Shown in pieces: positions 14,412 to 22,230 of a DNA stretch of 41,504 nucleotides. Source of the DNA: Aneurinibacillus tyrosinisolvens (GTDB lineage: Bacteria; Bacillota; Bacilli; Aneurinibacillales; Aneurinibacillaceae); contig NZ_BBWZ01000040.1 in assembly GCF_001015055.1 (NCBI RefSeq), positions 1 to 41,504 of the forward strand, written 5' to 3'. The notes beneath the pieces were generated by a model that was not told where the DNA came from, searched no databases, and saw nothing but the letters and a program-made list of their open reading frames with translations. Within the stretch, counting starts at the first letter, position 1; the number at the start of each line of letters is the position of its first letter. The position numbers and the translations under genes were made by a program.

Positions 14412-15035
14412 TCAGCCGGGCGCTTTTTCGAGCTCGCCATAATAGACAGTGACTGTGTCGCTGGCTTTTTTCGCCATTAAAGTCGCTGCCAAACGATGAT
14501 TTCCATCCGCAACAATCGGGCTGCCCAGAGGCAGTCCGCTTTCCGCTGACTCTTCGGTGTTTGTTTCGTGAATTAAAATCACGGGGTAAGGGAGCGTTCC
14601 GTCTCGTAAACTATCACACAAACTTTCCATTTCCCGCCTGTGCGCCTGATCGCTTTGAGGCTCCTCTTCCACGTTGATGCCGGTTTCGTCCATTTCCGCC
14701 CATATTTTTTGATAATTGTTGATGAAATCAGCAAATGTGTGGTTGTTTTTTGCGCATACCGGACAGGGATAAGCTGTCTTTTCGCAAGTGCAGGAAAAGC
14801 GTTTAAGCCAGGTTGAGCCTGGATTCATGTAAAGCTTCGTTATCTCTTCCACCTGCATCTTTCCCTTTTTCCATCGATGCCCCCTGATTACCCGGTCTTT
14901 GAAATTACCTAAACGTTTGCGCCTCGTTTTGCTATCCCAATTCACGACCTTCTCTCGATCGACAGTCAGGTAGTATTTGTATACGTCTCGCCGATCGGCG
15001 TTCTCGGTTTTCCCAACAAAATTAACGTAGGGCAT
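14412..15035 (-). CDS. ParB/sulfiredoxin-fold-like protein with Cys cluster
   Basis: AGGAGGG lies 9 nt before the ATG at 15035; the in-frame TTG two codons upstream is too close. The 207-residue product has an N-terminal basic beta-rich region (WDSKTRRKRLGNFKDRVIR), a Cys cluster CTCEKTAYPCPVC (about residues 82-94) and a C-terminal ADGNHRLAATLMAKK motif. The last resembles the DGxHR signature of ParB/Srx-type nuclease or nucleotidyl-hydrolase folds. The cluster could hold zinc. It converges on the RsbR-like gene with 17 bp between stops. The full domain arrangement is unfamiliar, so function is open. Confidence 0.55.
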   Translation of the reverse strand: MPYVNFVGKTENADRRDVYKYYLTVDREKVVNWDSKTRRKRLGNFKDRVIRGHRWKKGKMQVEEITKLYMNPGSTWLKRFSCTCEKTAYPCPVCAKNNHTFADFINNYQKIWAEMDETGINVEEEPQSDQAHRREMESLCDSLRDGTLPYPVILIHETNTEESAESGLPLGSPIVADGNHRLAATLMAKKASDTVTVYYGELEKAPG

Positions 15036-15059
15036 ACTCAAGTTCCCTCCTGTGCGATT

Positions 15060-15299
15060 GTGTGTTACAGTCCATTTCTTAAGGAGTTATTACCCTGCCA
15101 TCATAAACGGTTAAACAAAAGAATCCCGTTTGATACGGTAGCCAATCTGTTTAAAAACCGGGGGGATGAATTACGAAATGAATTTGTTAATCTCGGCTTT
15201 TCTCAAACAGAAGCAGAAAGTTATGAGTCCAAACTAGATGAGGGGAAAGTGCTTGTTGTGGTGAAAAGTGACAACAAAGATGTTGGGCTTTTTCTCTAA
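15060..15299 (+). pseudogene. YflT-type general stress protein, C-terminal fragment
   Basis: From about residue 22 the frame reads IPFDTVANLFKNRGDELRNE, then FSQTEAESYESKLDEGKVLV, which matches the C-terminal half of YflT/GsiB-type general stress proteins (GDELR...LGFS..EAE..E..L..GKVLV). The 22 residues before it look like random sequence and there is no ribosome binding site, so the first half has been lost. A strong bidirectional terminator follows. Confidence 0.55.
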
Positions 15300-15318
15300 G
15301 TGAATAGTCTAAAAAAGC

Positions 15319-15352
15319 TAAAAGCCGTTCCTTAAGCAGGACGGCTTTTTTT
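15319..15352. terminator. Bidirectional terminator
   Basis: Stem AAAGCCGTTCC/AGGACGGCTTT (one bulge) with T-runs on both strands. It serves the YflT fragment on plus and the XRE gene on minus. Confidence 0.75.
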
Positions 15353-15379
15353 GCTTGCATAGAGGTTCCTTTTTTATTT

Positions 15380-15712
15380 TCATCTTTCACCGTAATCAAT
15401 AATCGGTTTGATTACTTGTGAAATGAGCTTGATCTTTTCAGCCGAACAGCCTTCGAGCATTTCCATAATTTCATTTCGAAGGAAGTCTTCGGAAATGCTG
15501 TTTGTTCCATTCAACATATATTCCGGTGTTTTTTCAAGTACGGCACATAATTCGGCTAATCTATCGAGGTTAACGGGTGTCTTACCGCGCTCGATTTTAC
15601 TTATGTAAGCATTTGAAACATCTAACTGTTCCGCTAATTTCTCCTGGGTTAATCCTTTATCTTCCCGGGCTTTTTTAATTCTTTTCCCTATTACCGAATA
15701 ATCAAAGCTCAT
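15380..15712 (-). CDS. XRE family transcriptional regulator
   Basis: GGGTGAT lies 4-5 nt before the ATG at 15712 (an upstream GTG overlaps the ribosome binding site). The 110-residue product has a classical HTH_3 domain in residues 8-65 (IGKRIKKAREDKGLTQEKLA, then VSNAYISKIERGKTPVNLDR) and a helical C-terminal tail resembling SinR-like dimerisation ends. It is divergent from the type III Res-like gene, with a perfect 12-bp palindrome between them, the layout of a controller protein for a restriction-type gene (inference). Confidence 0.85.
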   Translation of the reverse strand: MSFDYSVIGKRIKKAREDKGLTQEKLAEQLDVSNAYISKIERGKTPVNLDRLAELCAVLEKTPEYMLNGTNSISEDFLRNEIMEMLEGCSAEKIKLISQVIKPIIDYGER

Positions 15713-15777
15713 GTATATCACCCAATCAAACTATAACAACGATTAAAATTCCATTACATGCATAATAATTCAAATTG

Positions 15778-15789
15778 AACCAATTGGTT
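15778..15789. promoter_or_regulatory. Palindrome between the XRE and Res-like genes
   Basis: AACCAATTGGTT is a perfect 12-bp palindrome 66 bp upstream of the XRE start and 121 bp before the Res-like ORF. It is a candidate operator for the XRE dimer. Confidence 0.45.
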
Positions 15790-15909
15790 AATAATGATAA
15801 ACTAAAGAGTAAATTTTAACTATTAGGTTTACACATCTGGGTCAAAGTAGAGTTACAAGGGCAGGCAAACGCACAATCTGCGTGAAAGCTGTTGAAGGAG
15901 AGGTAGTTC

Positions 15910-18021
15910 ATGGCAAACCGGCGAAATATGGGGATTGAGGATACTCCACTTAAGCTTGCGAATGAAATTACAGCGATTGTGAACCGTGCATGGGAAGACG
16001 GCTCCTTTTTGGAAAATGTAACACCTGTTACCCGCGATCTCTTGCAGTATTGGTTTTCTGATGTGTTTTGTGATATGCGGCCGTTTAATTTCCATCCCGG
16101 ACAGAAACAGGCCATTTTGAATATGATTTACATTCACGAGGTATGGCAACAAGCCAAATACCAGTACCCCAAGTATTGCATGAAAATGGCCACAGGAACA
16201 GGAAAAACATGGGTTATAGCCGCTTTGCTCATCTGGCAATATTTAAATGCAGAAGAAGATAAGCCAACGGAAAGGTATTCGAAGCATTTTCTGTTAGCAG
16301 TTCCAGGCCTTATTATGTATGAGCGTCTGCTTGACTCTTATCTCGGTAAAGAAATGGAAGATAACATAAGAAATTTTGCAACGTCTGATTTCAAAAAGTT
16401 CGAAGCCCTATTTGTTCCTCCTGCCTATAAAGCTGTCCTTTTTAATTTCCTGCAAACATCTGTTGTATCGAAAGAGGAGATTGGCCGTAAGGTAACAGGG
16501 GATGAAATGGTTGCCATTACTAATGGGAACTATTTAAGTCGAAGAGAACTTGATTTTCTTGCAAAGCTTTCTGAGCTGGTTGTATTTAGTATGGAAGCGG
16601 AATGGCAAACAAGCCTCAATAAGACCCACATTGTTGTGAGTTTTGATTTAAAGTCAGCTATCCGTCAAGGGGTGGTTAAAACCATTGTACTTAACTGTCC
16701 CAGGGAATTAGCAGTGGAAGACCAGGATTATAAAGCCGTTCATGATGGAAGGAAAGCGATTGCCTTATCTGAAGGTCAAAAGCTGCTGCTGCGGGCTGGC
16801 CTGCAAAAACTTCGTATTTTAGAAAGGGAATTTGGGAAGTTTACGAAAGGCCATAAAGGGCTTGAAGGAAAGTATCCCAAAATGCTCGTTATTTGTGAAG
16901 ATACAACCGTTTCTCCACTTGTAACGGAATTCCTTACTGCACATGAGCGGTTAAGTGAAGAAGATGTAATCCAGATTGATTCCGGCTGGAAGGGAAAGGT
17001 CTCAGAGAAGGAATGGAAAGAGATCAAGCAGCGGTTGTTTAATGTAGATCATTGCGAAAAGCCGAAGGTCATTGTATCCGCCTTAATGCTGCGTGAGGGA
17101 TTTGATGTCAATAATATTTGTGTAATTGTCCCCTTGCGTTCATCTGAAGCTCCTATTTTGCTGGAACAAATTGCCGGTCGAGGGTTGCGATTAATGTGGC
17201 GTGAACCAGAGTTTCTGGAGAGTAAAGCAGAAAATCGGATTCGGGTTTTGGAAAAGCAGCAGGAGCCGAATAACTATCTGGATATTCTCAGCATTGTTGA
17301 GCACCCGGCGTTCCTACAATCTTATGAAGATGCAATGCAGGAAGGGCTGGTTGGCGAAACAGAAGCAGTTCCGAATCATCGGGAAAGTATAGTAGGTGAT
17401 ATGATTCATACAGGGCTCAAAGACAATTACCAGGACTATGATTTGTTCTGGCCCGTAATTGCACGGGAACAAGAAGAAAAGTTGCAAGTCATCGTTACGA
17501 AGCAATTCTTCTCGGAAGTTAGTGAATTGCGAATGCGTAAAAATTTCGCTTTGAATCTAGTTAAAACAATATATAAAAAGCTGCCTTATCCATCTAACAA
17601 AGGAGAGTTTGAAAAATTCTTCATGCTGTTCTGTGATCGGGATAGTAAAGTAGACGCGTTTGTAAAGATCAATGAATATTATCATTCCTTTGCTAGCATC
17701 ACGTACGTTCGTACAGATGGAATGCTTGCTTCTTACTGCCCGGATTTTATGGTGAAAATGGGAGGCGAATTATTTGTTGTAGAAACAAAAGCGCAAAAAG
17801 AACTGGAAGAGGCAAACGTGAAGCAAAAACAGTACAGTGCTTTAGAGTGGATTGCGAGAGTGAATCAGCTACGTTCTGAAAATCGTATGGATTGTGAATG
17901 GAGTTATGTATTGTTAGGGGAAGCGGCGTTTTATGAGATGCTTGCCAATGGAGCTTTAGCTAAAGATGTGTTCGATTGGGCGAAGCTGGATAAGGCAAAA
18001 ATCGGGCATAGGCAACGTTAA
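15910..18021 (+). CDS. Type III Res-like helicase-nuclease lacking the DEAH box
   Basis: AAGGAGAGG precedes the ATG. The 703-residue product keeps Walker A (ATGTGKT, 94-100), the region SSVVSKEEIGRKVTGDEM-like (184-200), motif V/VI (MLREGFDVNN, then QIAGRGLRLMWREP at about 420-433) and a PD-ExK nuclease site (P611-D612, E625, K627). In intact type III Res subunits LVVF is followed by NDEAHH and later by a FSATPY motif. Here LVVF (223-226) passes directly into EWQTSLN and FDLKSAIRQG, so motifs II and III are absent. The frame stays open through every gap. ATP hydrolysis should be impaired while the nuclease site is complete. No Mod methyltransferase is nearby. Its 3' end abuts the cyclase gene. 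Confidence 0.75.
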   Translation: MANRRNMGIEDTPLKLANEITAIVNRAWEDGSFLENVTPVTRDLLQYWFSDVFCDMRPFNFHPGQKQAILNMIYIHEVWQQAKYQYPKYCMKMATGTGKTWVIAALLIWQYLNAEEDKPTERYSKHFLLAVPGLIMYERLLDSYLGKEMEDNIRNFATSDFKKFEALFVPPAYKAVLFNFLQTSVVSKEEIGRKVTGDEMVAITNGNYLSRRELDFLAKLSELVVFSMEAEWQTSLNKTHIVVSFDLKSAIRQGVVKTIVLNCPRELAVEDQDYKAVHDGRKAIALSEGQKLLLRAGLQKLRILEREFGKFTKGHKGLEGKYPKMLVICEDTTVSPLVTEFLTAHERLSEEDVIQIDSGWKGKVSEKEWKEIKQRLFNVDHCEKPKVIVSALMLREGFDVNNICVIVPLRSSEAPILLEQIAGRGLRLMWREPEFLESKAENRIRVLEKQQEPNNYLDILSIVEHPAFLQSYEDAMQEGLVGETEAVPNHRESIVGDMIHTGLKDNYQDYDLFWPVIAREQEEKLQVIVTKQFFSEVSELRMRKNFALNLVKTIYKKLPYPSNKGEFEKFFMLFCDRDSKVDAFVKINEYYHSFASITYVRTDGMLASYCPDFMVKMGGELFVVETKAQKELEEANVKQKQYSALEWIARVNQLRSENRMDCEWSYVLLGEAAFYEMLANGALAKDVFDWAKLDKAKIGHRQR

Positions 18022-18022
18022 A

Positions 18023-18928
18023 ATGATTTACTTTAAGCTATCAGGAGGGCTCCCCATTAACTACCTTTCTTATTTGCATACGGAAAAAGGATTTATCGAA
18101 AGTATCATTCAGTATAGATTTTTATCCGGAATTTTTTACGGTTTTATGGTGTCCCTTTTTCTTTACAATCTATTGTTGTTCTTTTCACTTAAAGAGAAAG
18201 TGTATTTGTATTTTTCCTTAATCGCTTTAGCCCTTGTGGTTGCTTCGCAGGTATTTAGTTTATTAGGTGTGTTTCCTTTTCATCCGTTGTTTTTCGGGGC
18301 GATTTCCACAGTAGGGGCTGCATTAGAGGCCATCCTCGTATCTCTTGTGCTTGCGGATAAAATTAATATTCTAAAAAAACAACGGGAAGACGAGCAAAAA
18401 TTGTTTAATCAAAGGCTGGAATTGCTGGAAAAATTGTCAACGATCGATAGCTTAACACAGCTTTATAATCGTTATAAAGTAGAGAATGTTCTAAAAAGCA
18501 AGGTAGAGCTGGGGGAACAACTCGGCGAGCCGCTTTCTCTTATCCTGCTGGATATTGATTATTTTAAACAGGTGAATGATAGGTATGGCCATCAAGAGGG
18601 AGATAAAGTGTTAACGGCCTTTGCGGGGCTCCTAAAGGAAACGGTTCGTGATACCGATATAGTGGGACGCTGGGGCGGGGAAGAATTTATGATCGTTTGT
18701 CCAAATACTTCTCTAGGTGATGCAACTAGGCTGGCTGACATGTTACGAGAAAAGATTGAACAGTATTCATTTCCTATCGTCCGGCAAAAAACAAGCAGCT
18801 TTGGTGTCTCCTGCTATCAGAAGGGAGACGAAAGCAGCCAGCTCATTTCAAGAGCAGATCAAGCGCTGTATAAAGCAAAAGAAAAGGGCAGAAATAGGGT
18901 GGAAGTAGAATACGGTGCAACAGCATAA
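18023..18928 (+). CDS. Diguanylate cyclase with a shortened 7TMR-DISM sensor
   Basis: The C-terminal GGDEF domain (about 138-295) has an active GGEEF site (218-222) and an RxxD inhibitory site (RDTD, 209-212), so it should make c-di-GMP and sense product. The N-terminal 115 residues match the start (LPINYLSYLHTEKGFIE, then GIFYGFMVSLFLYNLLLFFS) and the end (GAALEAILVSLVLADKINIL) of a 7TMR-DISM membrane sensor, but the middle helices are missing near residue 63. Only three or so membrane segments remain. The periplasmic DISMED domain is also absent. The ATG at 18023 lacks a strong ribosome binding site and lies 2 nt past the Res-like stop. The frame also extends upstream into that gene, so expression may depend on read-through transcription. 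Confidence 0.75.
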   Translation: MIYFKLSGGLPINYLSYLHTEKGFIESIIQYRFLSGIFYGFMVSLFLYNLLLFFSLKEKVYLYFSLIALALVVASQVFSLLGVFPFHPLFFGAISTVGAALEAILVSLVLADKINILKKQREDEQKLFNQRLELLEKLSTIDSLTQLYNRYKVENVLKSKVELGEQLGEPLSLILLDIDYFKQVNDRYGHQEGDKVLTAFAGLLKETVRDTDIVGRWGGEEFMIVCPNTSLGDATRLADMLREKIEQYSFPIVRQKTSSFGVSCYQKGDESSQLISRADQALYKAKEKGRNRVEVEYGATA

Positions 18929-18988
18929 TAGTTATGTTCATTCCCACTGAAGGAAGAGTGAGATTCCATAATAATCACTATATAAGTT

Positions 18989-19031
18989 AAAGCAGCCGTT
19001 CTGGATTGAAACCAGAACGGCTGCTTTTTTT
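18989..19031 (+). terminator. Strong terminator after the cyclase gene
   Basis: Sixteen-bp stem AAAGCAGCCGTTCTGG with its complement, 7-nt loop and seven T residues. A close relative lies after ssuB at 24989. Confidence 0.85.
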
Positions 19032-19034
19032 AGT

Positions 19035-19703
19035 CCCATAATTTCAATTTCATCAGCATTATCTGCTGGTATCATCTCATCACAAGAAAGGTTCGATAAG
19101 TTAGCTGCTCTTGGGTTAAATACTTCCGAATCTAGTATAATGAGAGTGGCGTGCAAAAGTAGTAATTATCAAAAATATGAAGATAGAGGCTTATTTTTAA
19201 GCGAGCATAGACGGTGTTATGATGAAATTATTGACTATTGTAATAAACTGGTTTATAAGGGGAATCTAGAACCCAAAAGAGGAAAAGGGAAGCAGGATAC
19301 GAAATATCCACTACTTTCTTTATCTATCCCTCATTTTGGCCACTATCAAGTTGATACATATGAATCGAGTAAAAAAGCTGGCAGTAGGTTTAATGAAAGA
19401 GAAGCTGACAAAATAGCTGCATGGATAAAAAAATATTTTAAAGATATTGAAATGGCATATACAGAAGAGGAACCAAAGAATCTTATTGGCATCATTACTC
19501 CGTTTAAAATGCAAGTTAGAAAGATAAAGAATGCATTGCCACCCGCTGTTAAAGATTATATTGATGTGGGAACTGTTCATGCATTTCAAGGAGGAGAAAG
19601 AAAAGTTATTATCATGTCCACAGTATACGGAAAAAATGATGGCTGTTTTTTCATTGATGCTAACAAAAGCTTATTAACATTTGGAGGGGGTTCTAGGATA
19701 TAA
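19035..19703 (+). pseudogene. Internal fragment of a superfamily 1 (AAA_12) helicase
   Basis: The frame is open from the end of the preceding terminator, well before the first ATG at 19140. It reads SSQERFDKLAALGLN, GLFLSEHRRCYDEIIDYCNK, then NLIGIITPFKMQVRKIKN and GTVHAFQGGERKVIIMSTVY, motifs of the C-terminal RecA lobe of DNA2/NAM7/Upf1-like helicases. After DANKSLL, where intact proteins continue with a NVAVSRAKD-type motif, the sequence changes to a short unrelated tail and stops. Walker A and the 3' end are both missing. Such helicases occur in defence islands and plasmid or repair functions; this one is dead. Confidence 0.65.
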
Positions 19704-19750
19704 TTTTAAAGAAAGAGGAGAGTAAAATATCTCACATCCTAAAAACCTAG

Positions 19751-19780
19751 TTGACAACGTGGATTAATTGGTATTAAAAT
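19751..19780 (+). promoter_or_regulatory. Sigma-A promoter for the Rrf2-yezD unit
   Basis: TTGACA at 19751-19756 and TAAAAT at 19775-19780 (18-bp spacer; TTAAAA would give 17). It lies 117 nt before the Rrf2 start. Confidence 0.55.
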
Positions 19781-19896
19781 CAGTTTATAAAATTTTTTGA
19801 AAAGTAATACGGAACCGAATTGTTTTTTACCGCATAGGCTAAAGCGTGGTTGAATGTTGATTATGTCAGTCAGCATTGTCAAGAAAGGAGGAAACG

Positions 19897-20340
19897 ATGA
19901 AGATTTCAAGCAGAGGCGAGTATTCATTGCGCGCTCTCATTGTGCTAGGCCAGCATACAGATCAGGTTATCCCGATTAATGAAATTGCGGCACAAACGCT
20001 CGTTCCTGTTCAGTACCTTGAACAGATTCTTCTGCAGTTAAAGATGCATGGCTTTGTCAAAAGCAAGCGCGGGGCGCAGGGTGGATACACCTTATGTAAG
20101 CAGCCGGCGGAGATTTGCATCGGGGAAGTAGTCCGGAAGCTGGAGGGACCGCTTGCTCCTATGGGCTGCGTGAGCTTAACTTCATATGAATCCTGCTCCA
20201 TGGAAGGCAACTGCCTGCTGAAGCCACTCTGGGCATTAGTACGGGATACAATCGCACACGTGCTGGATAATACTACACTAAAGGATTTACTTGCGGGAAA
20301 TATTGGAATTAGGGAATTAGGGGGAGTGGAGCATGTCTAG
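19897..20340 (+). CDS. Rrf2 family transcriptional regulator
   Basis: AAAGGAGG lies 6 nt before the ATG; an upstream TTG in frame is not supported. The 147-residue product has the Rrf2 winged HTH (MKISSRGEYSLRALIVLGQH, then VPVQYLEQILLQLKMHGFVKS) and a Cys-containing segment with C91, C100 and C106. In IscR and NsrR three cysteines in this region bind an Fe-S cluster. Here the spacing is C-x8-C-x5-C rather than IscR's C-x5-C-x5-C. It sits directly before YezD and the ssu operon, so control of sulfur uptake is likely (inference), as with CymR in B. subtilis, which however lacks this cluster. Confidence 0.85.
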   Translation: MKISSRGEYSLRALIVLGQHTDQVIPINEIAAQTLVPVQYLEQILLQLKMHGFVKSKRGAQGGYTLCKQPAEICIGEVVRKLEGPLAPMGCVSLTSYESCSMEGNCLLKPLWALVRDTIAHVLDNTTLKDLLAGNIGIRELGGVEHV

Positions 20341-20527
20341 ACACAACGATCACCCGGGAGTCGAGCTCATTCTGCAAGCACTCGAAGAGATCGAATACGG
20401 CTCTCTGGTGATTACCATTCATGATTCGAAAATTACCCAGGTGGAAAAAACGGTAAAAAGTCGCTTTCCGCTGGAGAGCAAGACGTTTCCCGCAGAAGCT
20501 CATTCAACTTTTTCCCCTAAAAAATAA
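20333..20527 (+). CDS. yezD: YezD family small protein (DUF2292)
   Basis: The 64-residue product contains LQALEEIEYGSLVITIHDSK and TQVEKTVKSRF, the core of the YezD/DUF2292 family, which is repeatedly found with sulfur-assimilation genes. Its start overlaps the end of the Rrf2 gene by 8 nt (GGAGTGGAGC upstream), showing translational coupling. The C-terminal 15 residues (Pro/Ala/Ser) are extra. Molecular function is unknown; the context says sulfur metabolism. Confidence 0.8.
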   Translation: MSRHNDHPGVELILQALEEIEYGSLVITIHDSKITQVEKTVKSRFPLESKTFPAEAHSTFSPKK

Positions 20528-20560
20528 ACACCACAATTCAATACGCCGATCGGACGACCG

Positions 20561-20619
20561 AAGGCTCCTCGTTTCCTGCATACCGGACTGGTATGCGGAC
20601 AACAGGGAGCCTTTTTTTC
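20561..20619 (+). terminator. Double-stem terminator or attenuator before ssuE
   Basis: Outer stem AAGGCTCC/GGAGCCTT encloses an inner perfect hairpin GCATACC/GGTATGC, then seven T residues. It separates Rrf2-yezD from ssuEADCB by a terminator 27 nt before the ssuE start, so read-through could be regulated. Confidence 0.7.
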
Positions 20620-20645
20620 TACCCACAAAAAAGGAGGAATCTATC

Positions 20646-21209
20646 ATGTCTGACATCATTTTGCTTTCCGGCAGCCCTTCACTTGCTTCACGTTCCACTG
20701 CTGTCCTCACCTACATCGAGGAACTCATTTCCAGGGAGGAAATTTCAGCTTCTTCCTTATCCCTCCGCGACCTGCCGGCCGAGGAACTTCTGTATGGGTA
20801 TTATGACAGCCCGGCCATCCAGGAGGCCGCCGAAAGAATAACAAAAGCAAAAGCGGTCGTGATTGCTACACCTGTATACAAAGCCGCCTATACCGGTTTT
20901 TTAAAAATCTTTCTCGACCTGCTGCCCCGCGATGCGCTGCAAGATAAAATCGTTCTCCCGATTGCGGTTGGGGGAACACTGGCGCACCTGTTAACCATTG
21001 ACTACGCCCTTAAGCCCGTTTTAAATGCGCTCGGTGCACGGTATATCTACAGCGGGGTTTACATTCTCGACTCCCAGATCGAGCGCTCAGGCTTGCACCT
21101 CCGCATTGAGGACGATATCAAACACCGGATTCATAAAGCTGTTCAACAACTCATTTTTGAATACAAGCAACAACATCACCCTATTTTTCAAAAGGGAGGG
21201 GAATCGTGA
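20646..21209 (+). CDS. ssuE: NADPH-dependent FMN reductase, SsuE
   Basis: The 187-residue flavodoxin-fold protein starts with the FMN-phosphate loop LLSGSPSLASRSTA and has the TPVYKAAYTGFLKIFLDLLP motif typical of SsuE. It reduces FMN with NAD(P)H and hands FMNH2 to SsuD. AAAAGGAGG precedes the ATG. First gene of ssuEADCB; its stop overlaps the ssuA start (TGATG). The gene order is the same as in E. coli, and the base composition is GC-richer than the flanks. Confidence 0.9.
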   Translation: MSDIILLSGSPSLASRSTAVLTYIEELISREEISASSLSLRDLPAEELLYGYYDSPAIQEAAERITKAKAVVIATPVYKAAYTGFLKIFLDLLPRDALQDKIVLPIAVGGTLAHLLTIDYALKPVLNALGARYIYSGVYILDSQIERSGLHLRIEDDIKHRIHKAVQQLIFEYKQQHHPIFQKGGES

Positions 21210-22195
21210 TGAAACATAGGAAAATAAGGTCAAGGCTAATCCTCTTTCTCATGATTACAGCATTGGCCGCTCTCACCATGCTGGCCGGCTGCTCACCGGG
21301 GGCGAAAGAAGGGAAGGCTGCCGACAGTCCTGAGCAGCATACGATCCGGATTGGGTACCAGAAGTTCGGCACGCTCAACATCCTGAAGGCCCAGGGAACG
21401 CTTGAGAAGCAGGCAAAGCTGCTCGGTATTTCAGTGGAATGGATTCAATTCCCGGCAGGGCCGCAGCTGCTGGAAGCGATGCACGTTGGCAGCATCGACA
21501 TCGGGCATACAGGAGAAGCCCCGCCTATTTTTGCGCAGGCTGCCGACACGCCGCTTGTCTATGTTGGAAACGAACCGCCGAATCCGGCAGGGGAAGCCAT
21601 CCTCGTTCCGAAAAACTCTCCGATTCGGACACTGGCTGATTTAAAAGGAAAAAAAGTAGCGCTCAACAAAGGATCAAATGTTCACTACCTTCTGGTTAAG
21701 GCTCTGGAAAGCGCCGGTTTAAAGTACACAGACATCCAGCCGGTCTACCTTCCGCCTGCAGATGGCAGATCCGCTTTTGAGAGGGGCAGCGTGGATGCAT
21801 GGGTCATCTGGGATCCGTTCTATACCGCTGCACAACGGGCCACACAGGCGCGGGTGCTCGTGGATGGAAAGGGATTGGTCGCCAACCGTGAATTTATTCT
21901 CGCCTCTCGCTCCTTTGCCAAAGATCAGTCAAAAGCCCTCGCCCTTGTCCTGGATGAACTGAAGAAGACGGACAACTGGGTGAAACAAAACCCGCAGAAG
22001 GTTGCGGAATTCTTATCGCCCCAGATTGGCATCGACGTTGATTCATTGAAAGAAGTGCTTGCGCGAAGAACATTTGATGTCCAGTCGATCGATTCAAATG
22101 TCCTGAAGGAGCAGCAGAAAATCGCGGATACCTTCTACCAGGTTAAGCTTATCCCAAAGCAGCTTACCGTTAAGGACGCGGTTGTAAATAATTAA
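21209..22195 (+). CDS. ssuA: Aliphatic sulfonate-binding lipoprotein, SsuA
   Basis: The 328-residue product has a lipoprotein signal peptide ending in the lipobox LAGC (Cys about residue 27) and a periplasmic-binding-protein fold of the SsuA/NMT1 family (HTIRIGYQKFGTLNILKAQG; GSIDIGHTGEAPPIFAQAAD; ADLKGKKVALNKGSNVHYLL). It captures alkanesulfonates for the SsuBC transporter on the outer face of the membrane. GGGAGGGG lies 7 nt before the ATG; an adjacent GTG at 21206 is also possible. Translation is coupled to ssuE. Confidence 0.9.
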   Translation: MKHRKIRSRLILFLMITALAALTMLAGCSPGAKEGKAADSPEQHTIRIGYQKFGTLNILKAQGTLEKQAKLLGISVEWIQFPAGPQLLEAMHVGSIDIGHTGEAPPIFAQAADTPLVYVGNEPPNPAGEAILVPKNSPIRTLADLKGKKVALNKGSNVHYLLVKALESAGLKYTDIQPVYLPPADGRSAFERGSVDAWVIWDPFYTAAQRATQARVLVDGKGLVANREFILASRSFAKDQSKALALVLDELKKTDNWVKQNPQKVAEFLSPQIGIDVDSLKEVLARRTFDVQSIDSNVLKEQQKIADTFYQVKLIPKQLTVKDAVVNN

Positions 22196-22230
22196 CTAAC
22201 TATACTTTTCAAAAAAGGAGAGCGAGTAAA

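Noticed and set aside
20528..20645. S-box (SAM) or T-box riboswitch upstream of ssuE
   Set aside because: None of the conserved S-box or T-box sequence words are present; the element reads as a terminator.
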